A stretch of DNA of 64,000 nt from Rhodospirillaceae bacterium (GCA_011523655.1 WTGH01000027.1:1-64000); one strand, 5' to 3'; positions 51,329 through 60,460 are shown, counted from the first letter of the stretch. Notes: generated by a model from the letters alone, not told the origin. Made by a program: numbers and translations.

Positions 51329-52024
51329 TTCCCCTCCCCCCGATCCCCCAAGGGGGAGGATTCCTCTGCAAAAGGGTGCGCCGGTCGGGCCGGACGCCGG
51401 AAAGCGGCCGGATTTTGAATAAATGTTCAATATTGGTTTCCCTAAGCCTTTGAAATCGCTTTGTTTTTGGAATTGGACAGAACGTTCTAAAAAATATGTT
51501 TTTTTTTTTTGCGCCCGGCAACCCTAACCCTTTGGAATCGTTGGAAACACGCCCTTCGGAAATGCGCAAAATCAATCTCGATAGGAAATTTTCCAGCCTC
51601 CCGGCCGAACGGGAGCGCCGCTCGACACCGGGGCGGCACCGCCGGGCAGGATCGGGGGCACGATGGCCCGGCGGAATCGGAGGGTCGAACCGGAGGGTCC
51701 AATCGGACGGGGTCCGGCCGTCAAGCCCAATGGCGCATAGGGCGGCGCACAGGATGGCCGACCGGCGGCGGCGGGCCGGAGAGCGGGCCGGAGAGCGGGA
51801 AAAACGGAACGGTCCCGCACGGTCCCCCGCCGGTTTCTTCGTTTGCTTCTTTTTGAGGGGGGAGGCGTCGGCCGGCCGCGGCAGGCGCACTTCGGGCGTT
51901 GACGGGGCCGATATAGGGCGCGGGATCACCCGTGTCAAGGAATATTATCGAAAAAAAGGAAATATTGTTGAAAGACCGGCCCGGCTCACGGCTTTTTGCA
52001 GGGGAATCCCAAGGGGAGGGGGAA
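51329..52024. repeat. Inverted pair of intergenic repeats with no gene between
   Basis: GTTCCCCTCCCCCC and GATTCCTCTGCAAAA (51329-51372) recur inverted as TTTTTGCAGGGGAATCCC and AGGGGGAAC (51993-52024). The roughly 650 bases between have no believable gene. They contain a 12-T run (51499-51510), two imperfect copies of a CCCTAAxCCTTTGxAATCG word (near 51443 and 51525), and a tandem CCGGAGAGCGGG. It may be a degenerate non-autonomous element. Confidence 0.5.
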
Positions 52025-52119
52025 CACCTCGCAATATCCTTCGCCGGATTGCCCGCGCTCGACAGTTCCGGCGCCCGGTGGCAAGGTCGCGCCGCCTTCC
52101 AGGAGACGGGAACACCACC

Positions 52120-53148
52120 GTGCGCATCGGCGTTTTCGATCATCTCGACCGGGGCGCCGGGGCGCTGCCGGATTTCTACGAGGACCGGCTGCGGCTGCTC
52201 GAACTGTACGACCGCGCCGGCCTCCACGCCTACCACCTGGCCGAGCATCACGGCACGCCGCTCGGCATGGCGCCGTCGCCGGGCGTGTTCCTTGCCGCCG
52301 CCGCCCAGCGCACGACGCGCCTGCGCCTGGCGCCGACGGTCTATTGCCTGCCGCTCTATCCGCCGCTGCGTCTGGTCGAGGAGATCTGCATGCTCGACCA
52401 GATGAGCCGCGGCCGGCTCGATCTCGGCGTCGGGCGCGGCATCTCGCCGATCGAGGTCGCCTTCTTCGGTCTCGATCCGGCGGAAACCCCGGCGATGTAC
52501 CGGGAGGCGCTCGACTTCGTCCTCAAGGGGCTGGCCGCCGCCTCGGCGGGCCGCGATTTCAGCTTCGCGGGCGACTGGTACCGGACCGCCGGCATGCCGA
52601 TGGTGCTGGCGCCGTTCCAGAAACCGCATCCGCCGCTCTGGTACGGCCTGAGCCGGGCGGAATCCGTGGCCTGGCCGGCCGCCAACCGGGTCAACATCGT
52701 CAGCAACAAGCCGCCGCCGATGACCCGGGAAATCACCGACGCCTACCGCGCCGAGTGGCGCAAAGCCGGGCGGCCGGAGGCAGAGCTGCCGGTCATGGGC
52801 GTGACCTTCCATCTCGTGATCGCCGGGACCGAACGGGAAGCGCTGGAAACGGCGCGACGCGGCTACCGGGTGTGGCGCGACAGCTTCTATATGCTGTGGG
52901 ATCGCGCCGGCACCAGGCCGATCGGCGTCGCCTTTCCGGACGAATTCGACGACCTGATGGAAACCGGCGTCGCCATCGCCGGCACCCCGGCCCAGGCGCG
53001 CGCGAAGATGGCGGCGCTCGCCGCCGAAAGCGGCGTCAACTACCTGGTCTGCCGCATGGCCTTCGGCGACCTGAGCTACGAAGAAGCCGCCCGGACTGTG
53101 GAGCTGCTGACGCGGGAGGTTTTGCCGGCGTTGAAGGAGGCGGCGTAG
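52120..53148 (+). CDS. LLM-class flavin-dependent oxidoreductase
   Basis: Luciferase-like monooxygenases use reduced FMN or F420 and oxygen to oxidise a wide range of substrates. The 342-residue protein is an (alpha/beta)8 barrel beginning MRIGVFDHLDRG, with YHLAEHHGTP near the flavin site, VYCLPLYPPLRLVEEICMLDQMSRGRLDLGVGRG typical of the family in shorter segments, and PHPPLWYGLSRAES. GTG at 52120 was chosen by family length; the frame is open through the low-complexity repeat region upstream. The substrate cannot be told from sequence or context. It converges with the COG0523 gene. Confidence 0.87.
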   Translation: MRIGVFDHLDRGAGALPDFYEDRLRLLELYDRAGLHAYHLAEHHGTPLGMAPSPGVFLAAAAQRTTRLRLAPTVYCLPLYPPLRLVEEICMLDQMSRGRLDLGVGRGISPIEVAFFGLDPAETPAMYREALDFVLKGLAAASAGRDFSFAGDWYRTAGMPMVLAPFQKPHPPLWYGLSRAESVAWPAANRVNIVSNKPPPMTREITDAYRAEWRKAGRPEAELPVMGVTFHLVIAGTEREALETARRGYRVWRDSFYMLWDRAGTRPIGVAFPDEFDDLMETGVAIAGTPAQARAKMAALAAESGVNYLVCRMAFGDLSYEEAARTVELLTREVLPALKEAA

Positions 53149-53185
53149 CCAGGTAACTCTTTTTTCTGTCTTGGATTCCAGGGAT

Positions 53186-54187
53186 TTAGCGGTCGTTGAC
53201 CGACGGAACTCTCCCGCATCGGACCGTTTCCGTGTCGAGCGAAGTCACGTCTCTTGCCCGTTCGATGGGGCGCCTCAATGCGGTTTCGTCGGGCTTCTTA
53301 CCTGCGCCGACGAATTCGATACGGCATTTTGTTTCCTCAGGGGCCCGTTGGGGCGCCTCGGCGATCGACAGTCCCGATCCGGTCAACTGAACGATCATCG
53401 TGCGGTCGGGCGCGTCGCGGAACCGGACGAATCCCTTGGCCCGCTCAACAAGGGGGGCCAGCTCGGTCAGGGCCTCTTCCAGGTTCCGTCGCCGAAAGAG
53501 ACGGTCTCCTTCGTAACTCCATGACCAAAATGCTTCGGAATGTTGCTTGGACAGACCCTCCTCGCTGTGGCCTTGAAGGGTCGCCGCCGGGTCTGCCAGC
53601 ACCTCTGCGACAGGTACCCGTGCGTGCCTTGCGGCAAGGTGGGGCCGTTCGCCGAACCGCAAGCGAAGCCAATCCGACACGTCAGCCAGATCGTCGTCCG
53701 TCAACAAATCCATCTTGTTGAGGATGAGCAGATCCGCCGCGTCAATCTGTTTGCGCACGGTCTCGCCCACCAGCGTGTCCGCGAGCCTGACGCGGACCTG
53801 CGCGCTGTCCACCAACACGACAACGCGGCCGGGGCGCAGGGACGGCGAGAGACGGGCGACGTCGGCTATCCGCGCAGGGTCAGCGACCCCGCTGGACTCA
53901 AGCAATATCCGTTCCGGACGCGGCTCCCTGCGGAGCACGTTCAGTAGCGTCGATATGAGACTGTTGCCGATGTTGCAGCAGATGCAGCCGCTTTCCAGCC
54001 GATAGGCCCGGCCTCCCTGCATTTCGATCATTTCTGCGTCGATGTTCAGTTTGCCGAAGTCGTTGACGAGGATGGCAAAACGCGACGTGTCGCATCGAGC
54101 AACGATATGGTTCAGCAGGCTTGTCTTTCCCGAACCGAGATATCCGGCGACGATCGTGAGCGGTATGGCCGGCCGGGGGTGAACCAT
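53186..54187 (-). CDS. COG0523/CobW-family metal-handling GTPase
   Basis: COG0523 G3E GTPases deliver metal ions (zinc, cobalt, iron) to client enzymes or sense shortage. The 333-residue protein shows Walker A GYLGSGKTSLL, the metal-binding CICC motif in ESGCICCNIGNS, a G3 region LLESSGVADP and the GTP-specificity NKMDLL. The C-terminal CobW_C domain includes AKGFVRFRDAPD. It begins 17 bases after the amidohydrolase stop on the same strand. Since amidohydrolases need one or two metal ions, this GTPase may metallate that neighbour. Confidence 0.88.
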   Translation of the reverse strand: MVHPRPAIPLTIVAGYLGSGKTSLLNHIVARCDTSRFAILVNDFGKLNIDAEMIEMQGGRAYRLESGCICCNIGNSLISTLLNVLRREPRPERILLESSGVADPARIADVARLSPSLRPGRVVVLVDSAQVRVRLADTLVGETVRKQIDAADLLILNKMDLLTDDDLADVSDWLRLRFGERPHLAARHARVPVAEVLADPAATLQGHSEEGLSKQHSEAFWSWSYEGDRLFRRRNLEEALTELAPLVERAKGFVRFRDAPDRTMIVQLTGSGLSIAEAPQRAPEETKCRIEFVGAGKKPDETALRRPIERARDVTSLDTETVRCGRVPSVNDR

Positions 54188-54204
54188 CGACAGATACGCC
54201 GGTG

Positions 54205-55842
54205 CTATTGTGCCGGGAACTCGCGGCCTCCGAGCATCGTTGCCCGGATCGGGATGTCCCTGAGTGCGCTTGGGGCAACCGAAAGGGGATCTTCTTCAAG
54301 CACGGCGAAGTCGGCGAACTTACCGGACTCGATGCTGCCGACCAGATGATCCATCTTCAGCGTGTAAGCGGCGCCCAGCGTGATGGCCCGCAGCGCCCGG
54401 TCGACCGAAAGACGCTCTTCCTGCCCCAGTACCCGGCCCATAGCCGTCTTTCGTTCCACCGCGCACCAGGCGGTGAATAGCGGCCCGATCGGCGTTACCG
54501 GCGCGTCGGAATGCATGGCGTAGCGCACATCGAGACGTTCCGCCGTGGCAAAGGGTTCCAGGCGGTTCGCCCGCTCCGGGCCGAGGGTCGTGCTCAGATG
54601 CTCGTCGCCCCAATAGTAGATGTGGTTGGCGAACATATTAACGCAGACACCGAGTGCAGCCGCCCGTTCGAGTTGTGCTTCGCTTGCCATCTGGCAATGC
54701 TGCAGGGTGTGCCGGTGGTCCCGCCGCGGATGCGCGTCCAGAGCAGCCTCTATCGCGTCGAGCATCACCTCTATGGCCTCGTCGCCATTGGTGTGGATGT
54801 GAATCTGGAAGCCGGCGCGATGATAGGCGGCGAACTGCGCTTTCAGCTCTTCCGGCGACGCGTTCCAGATGCCGTTTGGGGCGCCGTTGAAATAGCCGGG
54901 CCATTTGAGGCGCGCCGTAAATCCCTGGATCGAGCCGTCGGTCATCATTTTGACAAGACCGAACCGCAATTTGTCGGTGCTCCTGGCCGTGAGGCTCTCC
55001 ATCAGCTCGACATCCTCGTCCGTAGGTCCCGACAGGGCGCCGTAGGCCGGCACCAGGCGAATGGGGCATGTGTCTTCGCCGGTGACCGCAAGCAGTTGTT
55101 CGACATTCTCAGGGTAGAGCACGGCATAGAGATCCGTCGCGGTAGTTACGCCCGCGCGCTGCGCCACGGCGGCGAAATCGCGAATGCTCTGCGCCGACCC
55201 CATCTCCTCGAACGGGTTTATGCCGGCGACCTCGAAGCCGATGAACATCGCGGCAAGTTCCTGCAACTCCCCGGTGGGGAGGCCGTTTTCGTCCTTTACG
55301 ATTCCGTGGACCTTCGTGTCTGCGGTGATGCCTGCGGCCTCAAGAATGAAGCTGTTTGCGTTCAGCATGTGTCCGCTGGCATGCATGACAATCGTCGGCC
55401 GGTCGTCGGCTACCCGATCCAGATCGGCGGCGATCATGCGTCGCGAAGAGAAATAGATCGGATCGAAACCCCAGCCGACGACCGGTTTGTCGGCCAGTTC
55501 GGGTCTGGATGCCTGGTCCCGAAGCCGGGCGACAACTTCATCGATGCTCCGCAATCCCGGCCAGACCTTCCCGTCCGGGGCCGTGCGATCGAAAAAGCCG
55601 ACATAGACGTAGCGCCAGAGCGCGCCCTCCAGGACGTGGGAATGTCCTTCCACAAATCCCGGCATGACAACGCTGTCCGCAAACCGGCGATCGAGCGTGT
55701 AGTCGCCCCAACCCGCCAATTCGCTGAGCGACCCCGTACCGAGAATGCGGCCATCGCGAACGGCCACATGGTCTGCCTCGGGCCGGCTGCGGCACATGGT
55801 TATGATCTTCTTCGCCGAGAAGATCGTGATTTCCGAACTCAT
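54205..55842 (-). CDS. Amidohydrolase family 3 (YtcJ-like)
   Basis: The 545-residue protein is a metal-dependent amidohydrolase like N-substituted formamide deformylase and YtcJ proteins. Metal ligands can be read: GFVEGHSHVLEG (HxH), MMTDGSIQGF, FQIHIHTNGDEA, HTLQHCQM and MHSDAPVTP (final Asp). Substrates of the family are amides, formamides or ureido compounds; which one is used here is unknown. The start at 55842 was chosen because the family begins here; the open upstream part is a shadow of the transporter gene. It lies in an operon with the GltS-type transporter and the COG0523 GTPase. Confidence 0.88.
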   Translation of the reverse strand: MSSEITIFSAKKIITMCRSRPEADHVAVRDGRILGTGSLSELAGWGDYTLDRRFADSVVMPGFVEGHSHVLEGALWRYVYVGFFDRTAPDGKVWPGLRSIDEVVARLRDQASRPELADKPVVGWGFDPIYFSSRRMIAADLDRVADDRPTIVMHASGHMLNANSFILEAAGITADTKVHGIVKDENGLPTGELQELAAMFIGFEVAGINPFEEMGSAQSIRDFAAVAQRAGVTTATDLYAVLYPENVEQLLAVTGEDTCPIRLVPAYGALSGPTDEDVELMESLTARSTDKLRFGLVKMMTDGSIQGFTARLKWPGYFNGAPNGIWNASPEELKAQFAAYHRAGFQIHIHTNGDEAIEVMLDAIEAALDAHPRRDHRHTLQHCQMASEAQLERAAALGVCVNMFANHIYYWGDEHLSTTLGPERANRLEPFATAERLDVRYAMHSDAPVTPIGPLFTAWCAVERKTAMGRVLGQEERLSVDRALRAITLGAAYTLKMDHLVGSIESGKFADFAVLEEDPLSVAPSALRDIPIRATMLGGREFPAQ

Positions 55843-55886
55843 TGCCGGCTGCCTCGGCACAAGCACCCGCTCTTCGGCGGCGCTAC

Positions 55887-57278
55887 TCACGTCTCCGCGC
55901 GGGCGAAGCCGGATCCGCCGCGCATGAATCCCATGGCGTAGATTACGGCCCAGGCGACGACGAAGGTGAGGCCGAACACAATCCAGATTGTCGTCATGCC
56001 ATAGCTCGGCAGGATGGGTGACATCACCAGAATGATGTGGAAGCAGGTGAACAGGATGGCGATGTTGAAGAATGCCAATTCCTTGGACACCGTGGTCGAG
56101 AAATCCGGGTCGAGGATACGCAGCAACAGGAGCCCGGTTCCCGTCGAGCCGGTACAGCAGCCGAAAATCGTGACCGCCCGCTCGATGCCGAGGTTGGCGA
56201 GCTTGCGGCCGAGCCCGAAGCACAAGAGCGCCGTGACCAGTGTCACCGCCGCCGTCACCAGCAATACAGGCACCAGGAATTCCACGAGTACGGCGAACTT
56301 GATGCTCATGATCGTGCCCACGACCATGAAATCCACCGCGGACCCGGTGATGCGCTTTTGCGTGTCGTTGTCGATGAAATGGTCGATGCGCAGCCGCTCC
56401 ATGAGGAGGCGGATGATGACGCAGACCACGAGGCCCCAGAAGAAGAAGAGATTGTGCGAGAAAATGACGCCGACGGCCACGCCGAGCGGCCGGGCGTCTC
56501 CGATGACCGACTGCATAAAGACGAGCCAATAGTTGGTTGCGATGTAGGCGATGCCCAAAATGGCGATATGGAAAGCAAGTGTATCTACATTCGCCGGATG
56601 GGTGACCTGCTGTCCCGCCGAAACGCGCGATTCGCGGCGATAGTATCCGCGCAGGAATTCGTCATCGATTTTCGCCGATGCGTTTTGATTGTACCCGTTC
56701 TTGATTGCCCAGCGGGCGACCGGCACGCCGACGCAGAACGCTGCAATGAATCCGAACGAGGCGTAGATAAGTCCTACGGTTGCCGCATCGGAGATATTGA
56801 AGCTCCTCTCCCAAATTCCGCCATAGGTGAGGGCCTGTCCGGGCCCCATTGTGTAACCGTATGTTGAGATCGCACCCAGGAAACCGCTGATGGACGTTCC
56901 CGAAATCCCGTTGTAGCCGGCGATAACCCCGAATCCTATGAGAGCCTGCATCGCGAGCGACATGGTCCAGATCAAAGTCAGCCACATGCCGCCCCGGTAG
57001 ATCGGAGACGACTTTTTTGCAGCGGCACTCGACCCGGTCAGCACCAGGGACATGAAACTGAGGGTGAAGAAGTGGAATGTGAACGGAGCGAAGGTACGGG
57101 CTTCAAATCCCAGGGACAGGCCGGCCGAGATCAGGATGAAACCCACGACGCCGCCAATGAGGCTCGCGGGAATGAGCGCAGTGCGAAAAATCGGGACATT
57201 GGCGCGCAGCCAGGTCCCAATCAGCAGCATCGCCGCCATGAAAGCGAACGCGATGATCATTGGAAAAGTGGCTGCCAT
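55887..57278 (-). CDS. GltS-type sodium/carboxylate symporter
   Basis: The 463-residue protein is a multi-pass inner-membrane transporter with about eleven hydrophobic helices. It resembles the sodium:glutamate symporter GltS in topology and in the segment SGFLGAISTYGYTMGPGQALTYGGIWE, with a second-half CTGSTGTGLLLLRILDPD. Sequence is diverged, so glutamate need not be the substrate; an amino-acid-like or acylated substrate of the downstream amidohydrolase is plausible. It is the first gene of the minus-strand operon and is divergent from the LysR gene. Confidence 0.82.
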   Translation of the reverse strand: MAATFPMIIAFAFMAAMLLIGTWLRANVPIFRTALIPASLIGGVVGFILISAGLSLGFEARTFAPFTFHFFTLSFMSLVLTGSSAAAKKSSPIYRGGMWLTLIWTMSLAMQALIGFGVIAGYNGISGTSISGFLGAISTYGYTMGPGQALTYGGIWERSFNISDAATVGLIYASFGFIAAFCVGVPVARWAIKNGYNQNASAKIDDEFLRGYYRRESRVSAGQQVTHPANVDTLAFHIAILGIAYIATNYWLVFMQSVIGDARPLGVAVGVIFSHNLFFFWGLVVCVIIRLLMERLRIDHFIDNDTQKRITGSAVDFMVVGTIMSIKFAVLVEFLVPVLLVTAAVTLVTALLCFGLGRKLANLGIERAVTIFGCCTGSTGTGLLLLRILDPDFSTTVSKELAFFNIAILFTCFHIILVMSPILPSYGMTTIWIVFGLTFVVAWAVIYAMGFMRGGSGFARAET

Positions 57279-57394
57279 GGCTCTTCCTCCGGGATTTTTC
57301 GCTCCGCACAGGCGATCGGCCGGTGCATGCGGCCGGCAAGGGGATGTAATTCGGCACTTGGTATGTTAGCCGTTGCATATCAGTAGAAAAAATG

Positions 57395-57414
57395 GTTTAT
57401 TTTGGGTAATAAAC
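57395..57414. promoter_or_regulatory. LysR-type operator dyad
   Basis: GTTTATT (57395-57401) and AATAAAC (57408-57414) form a perfect dyad with a six-base spacer. It contains the T-N11-A pattern typical of LysR binding sites and lies between the divergent transporter and regulator genes, 12 bases before the LysR start codon. Confidence 0.6.
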
Positions 57415-57426
57415 TCAGTTTTTTTG

Positions 57427-58353
57427 ATGAATATCACGTTCAAAAAACTCGAGGTCGCGGCTGCGGTCGCCAAGAACGGGAGCATCGCCGGGGCTGCAGC
57501 CGATTTGGCCCTGTCGCCTTCCGGCGTGGCGGCCGCGCTCGACGGGCTGGAAGCCGAGATCGGCGTGCGGATTTTCGACAGGCGTCCGGCAAAGGGGGTC
57601 GCGTTGACCCCGGCGGGACGCGACATCGTCTCCAATGCCGAGGCAATTCTTCAGGACATGGATTCGTTCCAGGAGAACGCCATCAATTGGATTCATTCGT
57701 TGTCCGGTGTCCTGCACGTCGGCTGCTTCGCCACCTTCTCACCCCTGTTTATCCCGCCGGTGCTCCGTGAGTTCACGCGCCGCCACCCGAGAGTCACTGT
57801 CCATATTCATGAGGGAACCGGCGAAGAGATCGAAAAAATGATTCAGGGCAGTTCGGTGGACGTTGCTTTGACCTACGATTTCGTGTTGCGGCAGAATCTT
57901 CCGCGCGAACCCCTGACGCCTGCCCCGACTCATGTCGTCCTCGCCGCCGACGCTCCGGAGGCGAAACAGGATCTGCTCCGCCTGGCCCAGTTGTCGGAAC
58001 TGCCCATGATCCTGTTCGATCAGCCGGTTTCGCGGAACTACTTTCTCTCGCTGTTTCGGGAAGCGAAACTCACGCCGAAAATTCTCTATCAGACGCAAAA
58101 TTATCAAACGGTGTGTGAACTGGTCGGCGCCGGCCTCGGCTACTCGCTACTCAATCTTCGGCCCCCTGCCGAACTCTCCTATCACGGCTACCGGCTGGTG
58201 CGTCGGCCTTTGGCGGACAAACACTCGTTTCCGAGCGTCGTACTGTCTTATCCCGCCGGCAAACGGCGCTCTCGCATTGTCGAGGTATTCGGGACCCTGT
58301 GCAGGCAGCATGTCCGTAAGGTCGCTTCCGAGTTTACCGTGAGCGGCAGCTGA
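57427..58353 (+). CDS. LysR-family transcriptional regulator
   Basis: The 308-residue protein has an N-terminal winged helix-turn-helix (TFKKLEVAAAVAKNGSIAGAAADLALSPSGVAAALDGLE, in order through residues 4-45) and a periplasmic-binding-protein-like effector domain from about residue 90 (GVLHVGCFATFSPLFIPPVL). The C-terminal effector pocket is typical for amino-acid or aromatic coinducers but the ligand is unknown. ATG at 57427 gives the usual LysR beginning. It very likely controls the divergent transporter/amidohydrolase/GTPase operon and itself through the dyad between them. Confidence 0.92.
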   Translation: MNITFKKLEVAAAVAKNGSIAGAAADLALSPSGVAAALDGLEAEIGVRIFDRRPAKGVALTPAGRDIVSNAEAILQDMDSFQENAINWIHSLSGVLHVGCFATFSPLFIPPVLREFTRRHPRVTVHIHEGTGEEIEKMIQGSSVDVALTYDFVLRQNLPREPLTPAPTHVVLAADAPEAKQDLLRLAQLSELPMILFDQPVSRNYFLSLFREAKLTPKILYQTQNYQTVCELVGAGLGYSLLNLRPPAELSYHGYRLVRRPLADKHSFPSVVLSYPAGKRRSRIVEVFGTLCRQHVRKVASEFTVSGS

Positions 58354-58709
58354 ACTTTGCCATAAGGAGCAAAACGAATATTCCGGTTCCATTCAGCGTT
58401 AACGGCGGAGGAACAGTGGACCAGGCTGTCGTCGTTCCCTGTCGTGCAATTACTGTTCGCCGCTGTGCCGGTGCCTGATCCCACCGCCGTAAACAAGCAT
58501 TTTTTCGCTGTACGACGGTCGATGCCGAGCCGCGTTGCAGAACTTGCGCTATACATTTTCTGACACTCGCCGTTATCCGTCGGTCGCCGCCTCGTTCGGT
58601 GCCGGTGTTTGATCTTTTGGAATCGATCGGCACCGGAAATCTGGCATGCCGATGGGTACGCCGACCTATATTTCGGTCTACCTGTCTTTCGACAAGGCAG
58701 TGATCTTTC
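58354..58709. other. Intergenic region beside the integrated element
   Basis: About 350 bases without a convincing gene. It lies between the LysR gene and the tRNA-Lys fragment. Short open frames on the minus strand lack ribosome-binding sites and recognisable sequence. The word TGCCGGTGYYTGATC occurs twice (near 58460 and 58600). Confidence 0.5.
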
Positions 58710-58756
58710 TGGTACGCCCAGCTGGATTCGAACCAGCGACCTACTGATTAAAAGTC
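58710..58756 (-). other. 3' fragment of tRNA-Lys(UUU): candidate att site
   Basis: Read on the minus strand, the sequence begins in the anticodon stem (GACTTTTAATC, anticodon TTT), runs through the variable loop and an intact T arm (GCTGG TTCGAAT CCAGC), and ends with TGGGCGT, discriminator A and CCA at 58712-58710. The D arm and 5' acceptor strand are missing; the sequence above 58756 is unrelated. This is the usual trace of an element that integrated into a tRNA gene; the complete tRNA is expected at the other end, beyond the window. Confidence 0.8.
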
Positions 58757-58779
58757 TCCCCTGATGGGACCTTGTTGCT

Positions 58780-58863
58780 ATTAGCCGACATTAGCGGACG
58801 TTCGTAATAGTAAACAATATCAATGGGTTGTCTCTTAAATACAATTAGCTTGTATTAGCCCAC
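58780..58863. repeat. Three ATTAGCxxAC repeats between att and integrase
   Basis: ATTAGCCGAC (58780-58789), ATTAGCGGAC (58790-58799) and ATTAGCCCAC (58854-58863) lie between the tRNA fragment and the integrase gene, in AT-rich DNA. They may be arm-type binding sites for the integrase or its accessory protein. Confidence 0.45.
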
Positions 58864-58919
58864 CTGAACGCCTATTTAGGTTTTGTGGTGACTCAGCGGT
58901 GACTCAAGGGCAATTCGAC

Positions 58920-60110
58920 ATGCTGACTGAAAAGCGAATCCGGGACGCAAAGCCGGGACCGAAGCCGGCCTTTCTGTGGGATGGGCAGGTCAAGGGCTTC
59001 GGCCTTCGAGTGTTCCCGACCGGGCATAAGGCTTTCGTCCTGAAATACCGCGACGCGGCCGGCCGCACGAAACTTGCGACCCTGGCGCGCGCGAGTGAGA
59101 TTTCCCTTGCCGATGCGCGGGAGCGCGCCGCGCGGGAACTGGTCAAGATGCGGGACGGCGAAACCGACCCGTTGCAGCGCCGCCAAGAGGCGAGGAACGC
59201 CCCGACCGTCGCGGACCTGTGCGCCCGGTTCCTTACCGACTATGCGCCCGGCCGGATCGAACGCGGGCGGCTGACGGAGCGGACCTTGCGGGAGTACCGG
59301 CTCCAAATCGACAAGTATGTCCTGCCGGCCTTGGGCCGGTCTAAGGTCGCGGCCGTCACGCGCGGCGACGTGGAGTCGATGGTCGCCGGCCTGCCCGGCA
59401 CAACCCGCAACCGTGTTCTGGCGCTTGCGAGCCGCCTTTTTACCCTTGCCGAACATTGGGAGATTCGACCGCAACATTCCAACCCGGCCCGCGGTATCGA
59501 ACGAGCCCGCGAGGAACCGCGGGACCGCACATTGTCGGCTTCGGAACTGGCGGGGCTGTCTTCCGCCTTGACCGAACGCGCTGAACGCTGCCCGGCCAGC
59601 GTCGCTGCTATCCGCTTCGCGGCCGTGACCGGCCTGCGGATCGGGGAGATATTGGCGATCAGATGGGAGCATGTCGATTTCGAGACCGGGCGGTTGACCA
59701 TGCCGGAGACCAAGACGGGCCGGCGCGTCCATGATCTGCCGGCTCCGGCGCTGGCGGTGCTGGCGGGTTTGCCCCGCTGGAACGCCTGCCCCTGGGTGTT
59801 CACCGGCAGCGGGACCGCGGCCGTGACATACCGCACCGTGCGGCAGCATTTCGCCGAAGCCGCGCGGGCGGCCGGGCTGGACGATGTTCGGCTGCATGAC
59901 CTGCGCAGGACCGTCATGACCAGCGCCGCGGCGGCCGGCGTTGGCACGCATGTCCTGCGCGACCTGCTAGGACACAAGACAACGGCGATGGCCGACAGAT
60001 ACGTCCGGGCCGTGGGCAATCCAGTCCGCGATGCGCGCGAGCAAGTCGGGGCAACGATGGCTGCGATGATGGACGGCGGTGAAGCGAAGGTTGTGCCTTT
60101 AAGGCGTTGA
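58920..60110 (+). CDS. int: Tyrosine site-specific integrase
   Basis: The 396-residue protein is a P4-like tyrosine recombinase. It has an N-terminal arm-DNA-binding domain (MLTEKRIRDAKPGPKPAFLWDG, about residues 1-85), a core-binding domain (about 100-175), and a catalytic domain with the residues Arg in TGLRIGEILAIRW, His-x-x-Arg in LHDLRRTVMT, His in LLGHKTTAMADRY and the nucleophilic Tyr in the same segment. ATG at 58920 is preceded by AAGGG; a GTG seven codons upstream is possible. It lies next to a tRNA-Lys fragment and marks the left end of an integrated element. Confidence 0.95.
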   Translation: MLTEKRIRDAKPGPKPAFLWDGQVKGFGLRVFPTGHKAFVLKYRDAAGRTKLATLARASEISLADARERAARELVKMRDGETDPLQRRQEARNAPTVADLCARFLTDYAPGRIERGRLTERTLREYRLQIDKYVLPALGRSKVAAVTRGDVESMVAGLPGTTRNRVLALASRLFTLAEHWEIRPQHSNPARGIERAREEPRDRTLSASELAGLSSALTERAERCPASVAAIRFAAVTGLRIGEILAIRWEHVDFETGRLTMPETKTGRRVHDLPAPALAVLAGLPRWNACPWVFTGSGTAAVTYRTVRQHFAEAARAAGLDDVRLHDLRRTVMTSAAAAGVGTHVLRDLLGHKTTAMADRYVRAVGNPVRDAREQVGATMAAMMDGGEAKVVPLRR

Positions 60111-60186
60111 CAAGGCGATTGGCACGCATTAAGAACATCGGCACACCGATCCCGGTTATTGTCGCGACGCCGCTATTCGGCCCGGG

Positions 60187-60417
60187 GTGAAGGCGCGCTT
60201 CTCCATATTCGAGGAGTGCGCCTTGTTCGATTCCGACAAGCTCTATCGTCCGTCCGACCCGGCCATGCGTGCCATTGCCACCGAAGGCACGCTCGCTGTG
60301 TGGCGCTGCAAGGGCCAGGGTCCGGCTTTCTTCAAAATCGGCTGCCGAGTCGCCTATCGAGGCGCGGACCTGAACGCTTGGCTCGACGCGCGCCGCGTCG
60401 AACCGGCCGCCGCCTGA
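60187..60417 (+). CDS. AlpA-like excisionase/DNA-binding protein
   Basis: The 76-residue protein carries a MerR/AlpA-type winged helix: RAIATEGTLAVWRCKGQGPAFFKIGCRVAYRGADLNAWLDARR fits the pattern of a helix-turn-helix followed by a wing and the Y-x-x-x-D-L-x-x-W-L ending. Such small proteins act as excisionases or transcriptional activators in prophages and phage satellites. It starts at GTG 76 bases after int. A perfect 13-base terminator follows directly, so int and this gene form one transcript. A later ATG is a possible alternative start. Confidence 0.78.
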   Translation: MKARFSIFEECALFDSDKLYRPSDPAMRAIATEGTLAVWRCKGQGPAFFKIGCRVAYRGADLNAWLDARRVEPAAA

Positions 60418-60423
60418 AAAGCG

Positions 60424-60460
60424 AACCGCCCCGGCTACGGAAAGCCGGGGCGGTTCTTGT
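60424..60460 (+). terminator. Intrinsic terminator after the AlpA-like gene
   Basis: AACCGCCCCGGCT (60424-60436) pairs perfectly with AGCCGGGGCGGTT (60443-60455), loop ACGGAA, followed by CTTGTGTTT. It is one of the strongest hairpins in the window. Confidence 0.85.

Noticed and set aside
51496..52119. N-terminal extension of the luciferase-like protein
   Set aside because: The open frame upstream of 52120 is low-complexity and lies in repeat DNA; family proteins begin at MRIGVFDHL.
58710..58756. Complete tRNA-Lys gene
   Set aside because: Only the anticodon region to CCA is present; no D arm or 5' acceptor strand exists above 58756.
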